Part shown: piece by piece, positions 57,326 to 64,000 of the stretch
How the letters are laid out: every line of letters begins with the position of its first letter
How positions within the stretch are numbered: position 1 is the stretch's first letter
Source of the DNA: Enterococcus montenegrensis
Lineage (GTDB): Bacteria > Bacillota > Bacilli > Lactobacillales > Enterococcaceae
Length of the DNA: 64,000 nt
Direction of reading: 5' to 3'
Assembly (NCBI RefSeq): GCF_029983095.1
Contig: NZ_CP120467.1
Span: 676,501 to 740,500 of the forward strand
Notes under the pieces: model-generated
Databases searched by the model: none
What the model was told of the DNA's origin: nothing
The model's input: only the letters and a program-made list of their open reading frames with translations
Translations under genes and position numbers: made by a program

Positions 57326-57738
57326 AAAAAATCTATTTCTTATGTACAGGTAATTCCTGTCGAAGTCAAATAGCGGAAGGATTTGCAAAAAAATACTTAG
57401 ACGATTCTTGGGAGATTCGAAGTGCTGGCGTTGAAACTCACGGCTTGAATCCTAGAGCAGTGACTATAATGGATGAAGCTGGAATCGATATTTCGAATCA
57501 AACATCTGATTTGATTGATTTGGACTACTTTAATCAGTCCGACATGATTATCACTCTTTGCGGTGACGCAGCAGATAAGTGTCCCATGATTCCAAAGGAA
57601 AGCACTCACCTTCATTGGGATTTAGTAGACCCCGCTAAAGCAAAAGGATCTGAAGAAGAAATTAGAAGTGCCTTCCGAAACACAAGAGATGAAATCGAAA
57701 AGAGAATGATTGAATTATCGAAGCAGTTAAATGTGTAA
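57322..57738 (+). CDS. arsC: Arsenate reductase, thioredoxin-coupled
   Basis: 138-residue enzyme of the low-molecular-weight phosphatase type that reduces arsenate to arsenite for export. Cys8 and Arg14 lie in the anion loop LCTGNSCRS; Cys80 and Cys87 ([10 protein letters not shown]) complete the three-cysteine relay to thioredoxin, as in plasmid pI258 ArsC. Coupled to acr3. Confidence 0.96.
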   Translation: MKKIYFLCTGNSCRSQIAEGFAKKYLDDSWEIRSAGVETHGLNPRAVTIMDEAGIDISNQTSDLIDLDYFNQSDMIITLCGDAADKCPMIPKESTHLHWDLVDPAKAKGSEEEIRSAFRNTRDEIEKRMIELSKQLNV

Positions 57739-57761
57739 TTCAAAAAGGGGTGGGGGAAGGT

Positions 57762-58748
57762 ATGTGGACTTGGATTAGCGACCAATTATTAAAAATGGTT
57801 TGGCTAAATGATTTGATGGGGAAATTAATTGAGTGTTTTGGGCTTTCGCTAGACAGCAAGATAGGGGCAAGTCTTCAATTCTTTTTGTTTGATACAATTA
57901 AGATTTTTATTTTATTAACAATATTAATCTTTGTCATGGGGGTTATTCAGACTTTTTTTCCACCTGAAAGAACCAAAGTATTGTTGGGTGGCTTAAAAGG
58001 TTGGAAGGGGAATTTACTGGGAGCACTTTTGGGAACTGTTACGCCTTTTTGTAGTTGTTCTAGCATTCCAATTTTTATTGGGTTTACAACCGCTGGATTA
58101 CCTTTGGGAGTAACCTTCTCCTTCCTTATTTCCTCACCAATGGTTGATATTGCCTCAATTATCTTGTTAATGTCTTTCTTCGGCTGGAAATTTGCGGTAG
58201 CTTATGTTCTTTTAGGATTACTGCTAGCTGTAATTGGAGGTACACTCATTGATAAATTACACCTAGAGAATGAAGTTCAAGATTATATTCGCGAAATGGA
58301 GGAAGGTCTTAGCCAAGTTGAAACCTATACCATTAAGAAAAGAATGTCTTATGGTTGGGGGCAAGTGAAAGAGGTTGCCAGTAAAGTCTGGCTTTATGTA
58401 TTAATTGGAGTTGGGATTGGTGCGCTCATTCATAATTGGATTCCGACCAGTTTTATTCAAAGCATTCTAGGTAATAATAATCCGTTTGGGCTGATTATTG
58501 CGACCTTAATTGGGGCACCTATTTATGCAGATATTTTTGGTGTTCTCCCAATAGCAGAAGCACTATTCTCAAAAGGGGTGCCAGTGGGAACTTTGATGGC
58601 ATTCATGATGTCTGTCACAACGTTGTCTTTGCCGTCATTAATCATGTTAAGTAGAGTAGTTAAACCTAAATTGTTAGGGATCTTTATCACAATTTGTATT
58701 GTAGGTATTTTATTGATTGGCTTTACTTTCAATAGTGTAGCTTTATAA
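57762..58748 (+). CDS. ArsP-like permease
   Basis: 328-residue membrane permease of the family with the TPFCSCSSIPIFIGFTTAG motif, two cysteines in CxC spacing within a membrane segment. Related ArsP proteins export trivalent organoarsenicals such as methylarsenite; other members are of unknown substrate. ATG 57762 follows GGGTGGGGGAAGG; GTG 57750 lies on the ribosome site. Between arsC and a thioredoxin-like gene, with the latter 23 bases downstream. Confidence 0.85.
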   Translation: MWTWISDQLLKMVWLNDLMGKLIECFGLSLDSKIGASLQFFLFDTIKIFILLTILIFVMGVIQTFFPPERTKVLLGGLKGWKGNLLGALLGTVTPFCSCSSIPIFIGFTTAGLPLGVTFSFLISSPMVDIASIILLMSFFGWKFAVAYVLLGLLLAVIGGTLIDKLHLENEVQDYIREMEEGLSQVETYTIKKRMSYGWGQVKEVASKVWLYVLIGVGIGALIHNWIPTSFIQSILGNNNPFGLIIATLIGAPIYADIFGVLPIAEALFSKGVPVGTLMAFMMSVTTLSLPSLIMLSRVVKPKLLGIFITICIVGILLIGFTFNSVAL

Positions 58749-58771
58749 AACAATAAGGGGATTAGATAATT

Positions 58772-59008
58772 ATGGAAATCAAAATTGTAGGTCCAGGTTG
58801 TAAAAACTGTCAAAAGTTAAAAGAAAATGTGGAAACAGCAGTATCAGAGTTAGGTATGACACCAACAATTACAAAAGTCGAAGATATGGCTGAAATCGTG
58901 AAAGCTGGTGTGATGAAGACTCCAGGGTTGATTATTGATGATAAATTAGTTGTTAGTGGCCGGGTTGCAAAACCAAAGGAAATTAAACAGCTATTGCAAG
59001 AAGTTTGA
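58772..59008 (+). CDS. Thioredoxin-like small protein
   Basis: 78-residue thioredoxin/glutaredoxin-like protein of the MTH895/TM0996 type, with the active site GPGCKNCQK (Cys10 and Cys13) and a cis-Pro loop in KTPGLIIDDK. Often encoded next to permeases of the preceding type. It might supply electrons to ArsC or load the permease. AAGGGG upstream of ATG 58772. Last gene of the ars cassette, before a terminator. Confidence 0.88.
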   Translation: MEIKIVGPGCKNCQKLKENVETAVSELGMTPTITKVEDMAEIVKAGVMKTPGLIIDDKLVVSGRVAKPKEIKQLLQEV

Positions 59009-59084
59009 AAGATATCATTTATATAAAAATCACTGGATGTTTCGAGATATTCGAAAGAAGTACAAAATAATACTGTAAAGACAA

Positions 59085-59132
59085 ACTCCAGGTCGGGTTT
59101 CGCCACAAGCGAAATACCCGATCTGGAGTTTT
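59085..59132 (+). terminator. Terminator of the ars cassette
   Basis: AACTCCAG-TCGGGT-TCGC / GCGA-ACCCGA-CTGGAGTT stem with TTTTG. Confidence 0.85.
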
Positions 59133-59170
59133 GTCTATTGCAGGAAGGCGTAGCCGGACTGCATGAATAA

Positions 59171-59261
59171 AGCCCCCGGTTCTAACAGGGGGCTAACAAA
59201 GAACAGGAAACTGTGACAACTACCCATTGGGGAGTGTCCTAGCAGTATTTTCTTTGTCACA
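59171..59261. other. Candidate origin of transfer (oriT)
   Basis: AGCCCCC (59171-59177) pairs with GGGGGCT (59188-59194) around GGTTCTAACA, and TGTGACAA (59212-59219) pairs with TTGTCACA (59254-59261). A C-rich/G-rich hairpin containing CTAACAGGGGG resembles my recollection of oriT sequences of Tn916-family elements with MobT relaxases. It is intergenic, in the mobility half. Confidence 0.55.
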
Positions 59262-59281
59262 TGCTTATAAAGCTTGTCACT

Positions 59282-60094
59282 TTATTTTGATGATGGATAC
59301 GCTGCGTTTAACAGACGTTCTTTCTCGACTTCCATCACGAATGGTAGATAAAGATATCGTTGTTCTAGTAGATATTGATTGTCCTCTGTGTACTGATAAG
59401 AAGCGGTTTCTTTTGAATAGACCAACGGGGCAATTCGCACATCCCCGGTTGATTGATTGATCGAGTATAGAAGGATGGCTTTTTCAACAAGTTTCTTGGG
59501 CAAATGTTTCCCAAAATAGGAATAGGATTCTTGATTTGCTAAATAGACGAGTAAGCGATCCACACTAAAGTTGGAGAAGGTAAAGGGCATTATGTGCAGA
59601 ATATGATTTTGATTATCATGTTGTAAATAGAGTTGCGCTTCTTTACCAAAATTAGTTGAACCAAGGTAAAGTTGCTTTTTCTCATCGATACATTGGAAAG
59701 TAAACTGGTCTTGTTCGGTTGGTGGAATGAGGTTTGTAATAAAAAATTCAATCATCCGATCCATTTCTTTTTCACTAACAAGACCGGCTTGTTTCATTTC
59801 GTCTACTATCAGTCCTTCAATCTTAGGATCAAGCTTACCAGCCTTTTTTTGAAGCATTTCTAAAATGTATTGATTTTCTTGATTACCATACAAAAGATAT
59901 TCGTTTGTGACATGACCCACCTCTGCAATTTGGTGAAGGGTTTCGGTTTTTGGAAGGTTAATTCCACGTTCCCAGTTATTGACTGTACTTCGTGGTAAAT
60001 CACCAATTAGTTTGCCAAATTTCTCCATACTCAACTTTAACTCTTGGCGAATCTGCCGAATTCGATTGCCCACTGCTTGCTTGTCTATCTCCAT
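59282..60094 (-). CDS. XRE-type HTH regulator of the element
   Basis: 270-residue protein. N-terminal XRE helix-turn-helix at about 8-65 (IRQIRQELKLSMEKFGKLI, PRSTVNNWERGINLP), then an uncharacterised C-terminal region of about 190 residues rich in aromatic and charged residues. Divergent from the relaxase gene over a region with three copies of an ACTTAAAATAAGT-like site that overlap both promoters, so it is the likely repressor switch. GAGGAG precedes ATG 60094 on the reverse strand. Confidence 0.85.
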   Translation of the reverse strand: MEIDKQAVGNRIRQIRQELKLSMEKFGKLIGDLPRSTVNNWERGINLPKTETLHQIAEVGHVTNEYLLYGNQENQYILEMLQKKAGKLDPKIEGLIVDEMKQAGLVSEKEMDRMIEFFITNLIPPTEQDQFTFQCIDEKKQLYLGSTNFGKEAQLYLQHDNQNHILHIMPFTFSNFSVDRLLVYLANQESYSYFGKHLPKKLVEKAILLYSINQSTGDVRIAPLVYSKETASYQYTEDNQYLLEQRYLYLPFVMEVEKERLLNAAYPSSK

Positions 60095-60127
60095 GAAAAC
60101 TCCTCCTCAGGATGAATTCTTAAATTT

Positions 60128-60212
60128 AGTATACGTGCGTACTTAAAAAAAGTCAAAACATATTGACTTAAAATAAATACAAGCGTACAATTAATATGTA
60201 CTTAAAATAAGT
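60128..60212. promoter_or_regulatory. Divergent promoters and three operators of the XRE/MobT switch
   Basis: Reverse-strand promoter for the XRE gene: TTGACT (60151-60156), 17 bases, TATACT (60128-60133). Forward promoter for mobT: TTGACT (60163-60168), 17 bases, TACAAT (60186-60191). Three operator-like copies: ACTTAAAAAAAGT (60141-60153), ACTTAAAATAAAT (60166-60178) and the palindrome ACTTAAAATAAGT (60200-60212). Confidence 0.75.
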
Positions 60213-60255
60213 CCAGTAGTTCTTTGACAAGTAAATAGCAGAAGGAGGTTTTTCT

Positions 60256-61359
60256 ATGAATCAAGTGAATCAACATGATCTCGGGGAATCGATTCGAGTT
60301 TCTCGAGAAGAAAGGGGGTGGACCCAGCGATATTTAGCAGAAAAAGTGGGAATTTCGAGATCGTTATTATCGAAAGTAGAAAAAGGAACGAGACAATTAA
60401 GTGCAGAAAAATTGAATCTTATACTGGATAGTTTGCAAGAAGAGCTAGTTCCAGTTAATCGTGTTTTGATTGATTATCTAACCATTCACTTTTTCTCGAA
60501 TCAACATTTAAAACTGATTGAGGCAATCATTGGCATGCCCATTGAACGCTTTGAGGAACTGGATTATGCGCCAAAGGGCTATATTGGCCAATACGTATGG
60601 AATCAAGTAATCACAATTCGGTATTCCATTGACGATACGGTAAAAGGAACCGTGATGGAGTTTTCAGGTCAAGGCTGTAAACATCTTGCCATGCGTTTGA
60701 AGACCGCAAAATCAAACTGGCAAGAGTTCTTCCGTAAGGTATTAGATTATCAGGGAAACTTTACACGGATTGATTTTACTTTAGATGATTTTGTGGGGAG
60801 TCTCAGCATTCCAGAACTAAAGCGTAAGGTAACGCTAGGCCATGTGTGGACCATTTTTCAAGTGAGTGAATCCCATGGCGGGACGGATATCACAAATAAT
60901 GAATCAAATGGCGAGACCTTGTATTTAGGCTCAAAGAAGAGTCAATGTCGCTTTTGTTTTTATCAGAAGGATTATGAACAACGAAAGCGACGAGGAATTC
61001 CTTTAGAAGAGGCAGAAGTGAAAAATCGCTTTGAACTACGGTATCGAAAAGAGAAAGCGCAAAGCTTAGCAAAGATTATTTCAAGAACCCATGATTTAAC
61101 CAAACTGTTCTTTGAGTTACTTAATGGAGCAATTTGTTTTTATGACCGTGATCCAAATGATCCAGGGGCAAAAGTTGATAAAAAATGGGCAGCCTTTATT
61201 GGCAATCATGGCGCAATCACCATTTCTTTAGAGACAATTCCTCAAAGCTTTGAGAAAAGTATGAATTGGTTAATTCATGGTGTTTCGCCATCGCTAGCTT
61301 TTATTGCACAAGTGGATCAAACGTTTCATTCTTCCTTGTTGTCTTTGATTATTGAATAA
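60256..61359 (+). CDS. mobT: MobT-type relaxase (Rep_trans family) with N-terminal HTH
   Basis: 367-residue protein related to Orf20 of Tn916, the rolling-circle-initiator-like relaxase that nicks oriT. N-terminal XRE helix-turn-helix (SIRVSREERGWTQRYLAEK; about 10-60), then the Rep_trans domain (about 70-340), with FTRIDFTLDDF as a conserved acidic motif and RFELRYRKEKAQSLA. GAAGGAGG upstream of ATG 60256. A plasmid-type replication initiator is the main alternative; the integrase next door favours mobilisation. Confidence 0.83.
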   Translation: MNQVNQHDLGESIRVSREERGWTQRYLAEKVGISRSLLSKVEKGTRQLSAEKLNLILDSLQEELVPVNRVLIDYLTIHFFSNQHLKLIEAIIGMPIERFEELDYAPKGYIGQYVWNQVITIRYSIDDTVKGTVMEFSGQGCKHLAMRLKTAKSNWQEFFRKVLDYQGNFTRIDFTLDDFVGSLSIPELKRKVTLGHVWTIFQVSESHGGTDITNNESNGETLYLGSKKSQCRFCFYQKDYEQRKRRGIPLEEAEVKNRFELRYRKEKAQSLAKIISRTHDLTKLFFELLNGAICFYDRDPNDPGAKVDKKWAAFIGNHGAITISLETIPQSFEKSMNWLIHGVSPSLAFIAQVDQTFHSSLLSLIIE

Positions 61360-61365
61360 GGAGAA

Positions 61366-61488
61366 ATGAATCCAAGACAGATTAAACTTCTCCAAAATAT
61401 GAAGGCAGACCCAGAATATTATCAGGAGGAGGTTGAGTATTATGAACGAAAACTACAAAGTATATCAAATGAGAAAACAAGCTACTAA
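61366..61488 (+). CDS. Small ORF of the element, 40 residues
   Basis: Begins MNPRQIKLLQNMKADPEYY 7 bases after mobT, with AAGGAG just upstream and an acidic helical middle (QEEVEYYERKL). The position and amino-acid make-up look real, but no family is recognised. A second, overlapping frame (ATG 61442 to 61657, 71 residues) has AGGAGGAGG upstream; its Lys-rich product looks less protein-like. Confidence 0.45.
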   Translation: MNPRQIKLLQNMKADPEYYQEEVEYYERKLQSISNEKTSY

Positions 61489-61629
61489 AAAAGCAAAGTA
61501 CTGCTTACACAACAAGTTGTGCAACGTACTCCGCCTCGACAAGACGAGTATAACACAACCATTGAATGAGAAACAATTGATTATAAAGAGGATTAATTTA
61601 AAAGGAGTAAAGTATCAGGGGGTGAGAGA

Positions 61630-61833
61630 TTGGAAACAAAATGTGATTTCATGGTAAATCGTGCAATTTTGATAGAAATGGGCTTTAAACCTAGTCAAGC
61701 TGCACGAATGATTAAAGAGAGCAAAACGTATCTTGCACGGGTTGAAGGAATAGATTTTTATAATAATCGCCAAGTTGGTGTGGTGCCATCTCGAGTAATT
61801 GAACATCTTTTTCACATTCAAGTTGCGGAATAA
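61630..61833 (+). CDS. DUF3173 family protein, probable excisionase/recombination factor
   Basis: 67-residue protein usually found just before Tn916-type integrases. NRAILIEMGFKPSQAARMIK and FYNNRQVGVVPSRVIEHL fit DUF3173. Start TTG 61630 after GGGGGTGAGAG; ATG 61651 is an alternative. Lies 59 bases upstream of int. Confidence 0.8.
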   Translation: METKCDFMVNRAILIEMGFKPSQAARMIKESKTYLARVEGIDFYNNRQVGVVPSRVIEHLFHIQVAE

Positions 61834-61892
61834 ACAGTACAAGCGCGGTACTATTAAAGTAGCTTTTCTCAAGCACAGGGAGGAATGGTACG

Positions 61893-63095
61893 ATGCCAAA
61901 AATTAAAAATATTTACCAAGATAAAAAGACAAAAAAATGGTTCTTCCGAGCATATCTGGGCATAGATGAAGATGGAAGAAAGGTTCAGAAGACTAAACGA
62001 GGTTATGCTTCACAAAAAGATGCCAAAATTGCTTATGACAAGTATATGGAAACACATGATTTCAACAAGACAGTTCCTAATCAACTGTGTTCTACCAATC
62101 AAATGACTTTCGAAGAGTTTTACAAGGATAGGTTTGTAAAATGGTACGAGAGACAGGTGAAGAGTCAAACATATGAGAATGCGCAATTCATATTCGAAAA
62201 GCGAATGCAGTTTTTCTATCATTTTCGTGTTCGAGATATTACAAGTCACGATATTGAGGATTGGTTATTTGAACTAAGCCAGACAGAGTCACGCAATTCG
62301 CGGAAAAAAGTCAATGGCGAAACGTTATCAAAATCTTATATCAATCGGATTCGGGGACACTTAAAAATTGTATTGGATCGGGCTGTTAAAGAGGGGGTGA
62401 TTGCTAAAAATCCCGTTGATGATGTTTCTTCACTTCTTTCTGATAATAAGAAAGTTGAGTTTTGGGAACACAGTGAGTTTCTAAAAGTGATGAATGAATT
62501 GAAGGACGATAAGATTCAAACCCACCATCGGAAGATTGTGTATGAAATGCTCTTTTATACTGGCATTCGGATTGGAGAACTTGAAGCTTTGTCTTGGTCG
62601 AATGTAGATTTCGAAAAAAACACGATAACGATTGAGAAGACACTAATTTATAATACAAAAGATGATTGGTACTTCTCGACTCCAAAAACGAAATGTGCTT
62701 ATCGAACGATTGGGATGGGAAAGAAACTTTCATTAAAGCTCAGACAGTGGTATGACTTGCAAAAACGAATTGGAAATTTTGAATATGTTGCTCAGTTGGA
62801 CGGAACATTTACGCCACCTTATTCTTTCGCAAACTGGTTAAAAGAGGCTGCTAAAAAAGCGGGTGTCAAACCGATTAAACTTCACGCGCTACGACATTCT
62901 CATGTTGCATTTCTGATTGAGCAGAATATTCAACCGCTATCGATTCAAGAGCGATTGGGCCATGCGAATATCCAAATCACTTTAGGAACTTACGGTCACT
63001 TATATGCGAAGTCAGATCAACAAGTAGTTAACGCGATTGATTATGTTCAAGAGGGCGCTATTCTTTCGAAAAATGACGATTTATTACCAGTCTGA
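61893..63095 (+). CDS. int: Tyrosine integrase, Tn916 family
   Basis: 400-residue site-specific recombinase that inserts and excises the element. N-terminal arm-binding domain (about 1-55, KKWFFRAYLGIDEDGRK), SAM-like core domain (about 70-165), and a catalytic domain with Arg226 (TGIRIGE), Lys near 265, His331 and Arg334 (HALRHSH), His357 (LGHANIQ) and the nucleophile Tyr367 (TLGTYGHLY). All residues needed for activity are present. GGGAGG upstream of ATG 61893. It ends 70 bases from the right attachment site, as expected. Confidence 0.95.
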   Translation: MPKIKNIYQDKKTKKWFFRAYLGIDEDGRKVQKTKRGYASQKDAKIAYDKYMETHDFNKTVPNQLCSTNQMTFEEFYKDRFVKWYERQVKSQTYENAQFIFEKRMQFFYHFRVRDITSHDIEDWLFELSQTESRNSRKKVNGETLSKSYINRIRGHLKIVLDRAVKEGVIAKNPVDDVSSLLSDNKKVEFWEHSEFLKVMNELKDDKIQTHHRKIVYEMLFYTGIRIGELEALSWSNVDFEKNTITIEKTLIYNTKDDWYFSTPKTKCAYRTIGMGKKLSLKLRQWYDLQKRIGNFEYVAQLDGTFTPPYSFANWLKEAAKKAGVKPIKLHALRHSHVAFLIEQNIQPLSIQERLGHANIQITLGTYGHLYAKSDQQVVNAIDYVQEGAILSKNDDLLPV

Positions 63096-63140
63096 GTTTT
63101 CCACTACGCTACCAGAAGACAGACAAATGCTTTCGTACCA
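63085..63140. repeat. Integrase arm-type sites, right end
   Basis: TCTGAGTTTTCCA (63091-63103), CTACCA (63109-63114) and TACCA (63085 and 63136) mirror the motifs of the left end. Confidence 0.5.
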
Positions 63141-63165
63141 GTGTTTTTGGTTGAGTTGCTCCTGT

Positions 63166-63189
63166 TTAAGATGTATCGGAAATAATAGG
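63166..63189 (+). other. Right attachment site (attR) with displaced potD 3' end
   Basis: TTAAGATGTATCGGAAATAATAGG. Read in frame it is Lys-Met-Tyr-Arg-Lys-stop, the native end of potD. Confidence 0.75.
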
Positions 63190-63194
63190 TAACC

Positions 63195-63253
63195 TTAGAA
63201 GCGACCAGTTAAAAGCTAGATCATTAGGCTAGCTTTTAACTGGTCGCTTCTTT
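63195..63253 (+). terminator. Original potABCD terminator, displaced by the element
   Basis: AGAAGCGACCAGTTAAAAGCTA pairs with TAGCTTTTAACTGGTCGCTTCT, then TTT. It sits 10 bases past the displaced potD stop. Confidence 0.85.
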
Positions 63254-63475
63254 AGTGAATTTTAAATAACAAAATAGAAAGAAAAAATAATTTTTTAAAT
63301 GGTATATATCATTTTGAAATAGCGGAGAATTTGATTAAGAAAAGCTTTTTCCTTTAAAATTTCAGTAAAAAAATTTTTTTGTTATCATAAAACGATTTTA
63401 CGAAAGATAATATCCGTATTTGCATTATCTAAAAATAACGTTTCTTTGTTATTATCAGCCGGCATATGCTTCAGG
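63254..63475. other. AT-rich intergenic region
   Basis: About 220 bases with no gene, promoter pair or terminator that I can support. Confidence 0.4.
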
Positions 63476-64000
63476 TTAACTTACATAGGTTAAAACTTTT
63501 ATACTTTGTTCGTGGTTGCCCCACTTTTCACCAAAGAGGGTTAAACCGCCTACATGCTCCATATTTTCTTCTGAAGCAATGCGCAATGTAAAATAATCGG
63601 TTCCTTTAAGTGCTAAGTCATTAATATTTAAATCTGTCGTAGGAACGCCATCAATACTTGTGTCATATTGATTAATCCGGATATGTTTTAATTCACCATA
63701 TTGACTACAAGTATCGGGCCACCAAGTTGGAGTTAGGCGCCCACGAACATCGGCATAATTGCCTCGGACAGTGTCGCTGCCCAATTTCTTTCCGTTGATA
63801 TAATACGTAACGTCACTTGGCCAAGTATTATTAGAAATCGGAAATTCAGATGCGATTTCAAAACTAATATCTAATAATTCAAGGTGATCATCAACTTGAA
63901 CGAGGTTAGGAATTTTATATTCTAAAAAACCTTTTCCGGTCCAAACTAATTGTGCGTTGACGCGTTGACTATCAAGAAAAGAACGAGGCTGATCGGCCAT
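63476..64000 (-). CDS. Probable ArsR-type regulator, C-terminal part (cut by window edge)
   Basis: 174 codons read on the reverse strand up to the window edge. The WPSDVTYYINGKKLG and GRLTPTWWPDTCSQYG stretches resemble the C-terminal domain of a YdfF-like group of ArsR-fold regulators in Firmicutes, whose winged-helix DNA-binding domain would lie beyond the edge. The ATG at 64000 is in frame but need not be the start. Identification is tentative and based on remembered motif similarity. Confidence 0.5.
   Translation of the reverse strand: MADQPRSFLDSQRVNAQLVWTGKGFLEYKIPNLVQVDDHLELLDISFEIASEFPISNNTWPSDVTYYINGKKLGSDTVRGNYADVRGRLTPTWWPDTCSQYGELKHIRINQYDTSIDGVPTTDLNINDLALKGTDYFTLRIASEENMEHVGGLTLFGEKWGNHEQSIKVLTYVS

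Larger units (their letters stand above)
55615..63176 (+). mobile_element. Arsenic-resistance integrative mobilizable element in potD
   Basis: About 7.56 kb bounded by the 11-bp direct repeat TTAAGATGTAT (55615-55625 and 63166-63176), inside a longer imperfect repeat that includes GGArATAAT. It carries arsR, an ACR3 pump, arsC, an ArsP-like permease, a thioredoxin-like gene, a candidate oriT, an XRE regulator, a MobT-type relaxase, a small ORF, a DUF3173 gene and a Tn916-family integrase next to the right end. No type IV secretion genes are present, so it should be mobilizable but not self-transmissible. The native potD 3' end and its terminator lie just beyond the right end. Confidence 0.85.

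Noticed and set aside
59227..59460. + strand frame of 77 codons antisense to the XRE regulator
   Set aside because: Lies fully within the better supported reverse-strand gene and has no ribosome site.
55615..63176. Complete conjugative Tn916-like transposon
   Set aside because: Only relaxase, DUF3173 and integrase are present; no coupling protein, VirB4 or other transfer genes, and no tetM.

Overview
The window is chromosomal DNA of a low-GC Gram-positive coccus, most likely Enterococcus or a close relative (Enterococcaceae). The evidence is AT-rich DNA with strong GGAGG ribosome sites, a lactose PTS cluster, a walRKHIJ operon, CIRCE-controlled groESL, split coaB/coaC next to a pantothenate-type ECF S component, potABCD, and small families typical of Lactobacillales (DUF1836, DUF1827-like). 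No rRNA or CRISPR array is present. One tRNA gene, tRNA-Lys(CTT), was found.

Layout. 1-5.7 kb: a lactose/beta-galactoside block, lacG (cut by the window edge)-lacF-lacE, then a terminator and a GH2 beta-galactosidase. 5.7-11.0 kb: a decaying citrate-fermentation locus. It holds an IS1182-type transposase stub, a frameshifted CdaR/PucR-type regulator, citC, citX, citD, citE and a citF with almost its whole middle deleted, so citrate lyase cannot be made from this locus. 11.1-11.3 kb: tRNA-Lys. 11.8-19.1 kb: a DUF1836 gene, degV and walRKHIJ. 19.3-24.4 kb: an NAD(P)-binding protein, a CPBP protease, groESL, a MerR/TipA-like regulator and a DUF1827-like gene. 24.6-31.2 kb: pncB-nadE, a candidate small RNA, an LTA-synthase-like enzyme, a TtcA-like protein and glycerate kinase. 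31.3-34.8 kb: a LysR regulator divergent from a TDT/SLAC1 transporter, nrdI and an acetyltransferase. 34.9-40.0 kb: an alpha-galactoside locus (LacI-type regulator, GH36 alpha-galactosidase, MFS transporter, acetyltransferase) with two matching palindromic operators. 40.1-51.4 kb: housekeeping genes (HAD phosphatase, ung, pta, tsaE, exonucleases, murB, coaB-coaC-panT, a quinone-oxidoreductase-like enzyme). 51.8-55.6 kb: potABCD.

The most notable region is 55.6-63.2 kb, an approximately 7.6-kb integrative and mobilizable element inserted in the last codons of potD. An 11-bp core (TTAAGATGTAT) inside a longer imperfect repeat occurs at both ends, and the displaced native potD 3' end is readable at the right junction. 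The cargo is an arsenic cassette (arsR, ACR3 pump, thioredoxin-dependent arsC, ArsP-like permease, thioredoxin-like protein) behind a 30-bp palindromic operator. The mobility half has a candidate oriT hairpin, an XRE repressor divergent from a MobT-type relaxase across a shared operator/promoter region, a DUF3173 (excisionase-like) gene and a Tn916-family tyrosine integrase. No conjugation machinery is present, so transfer would need a helper element.

Coordinates, motifs, promoters and hairpins were read by eye. Family names rest on remembered family features, and no database search was run.
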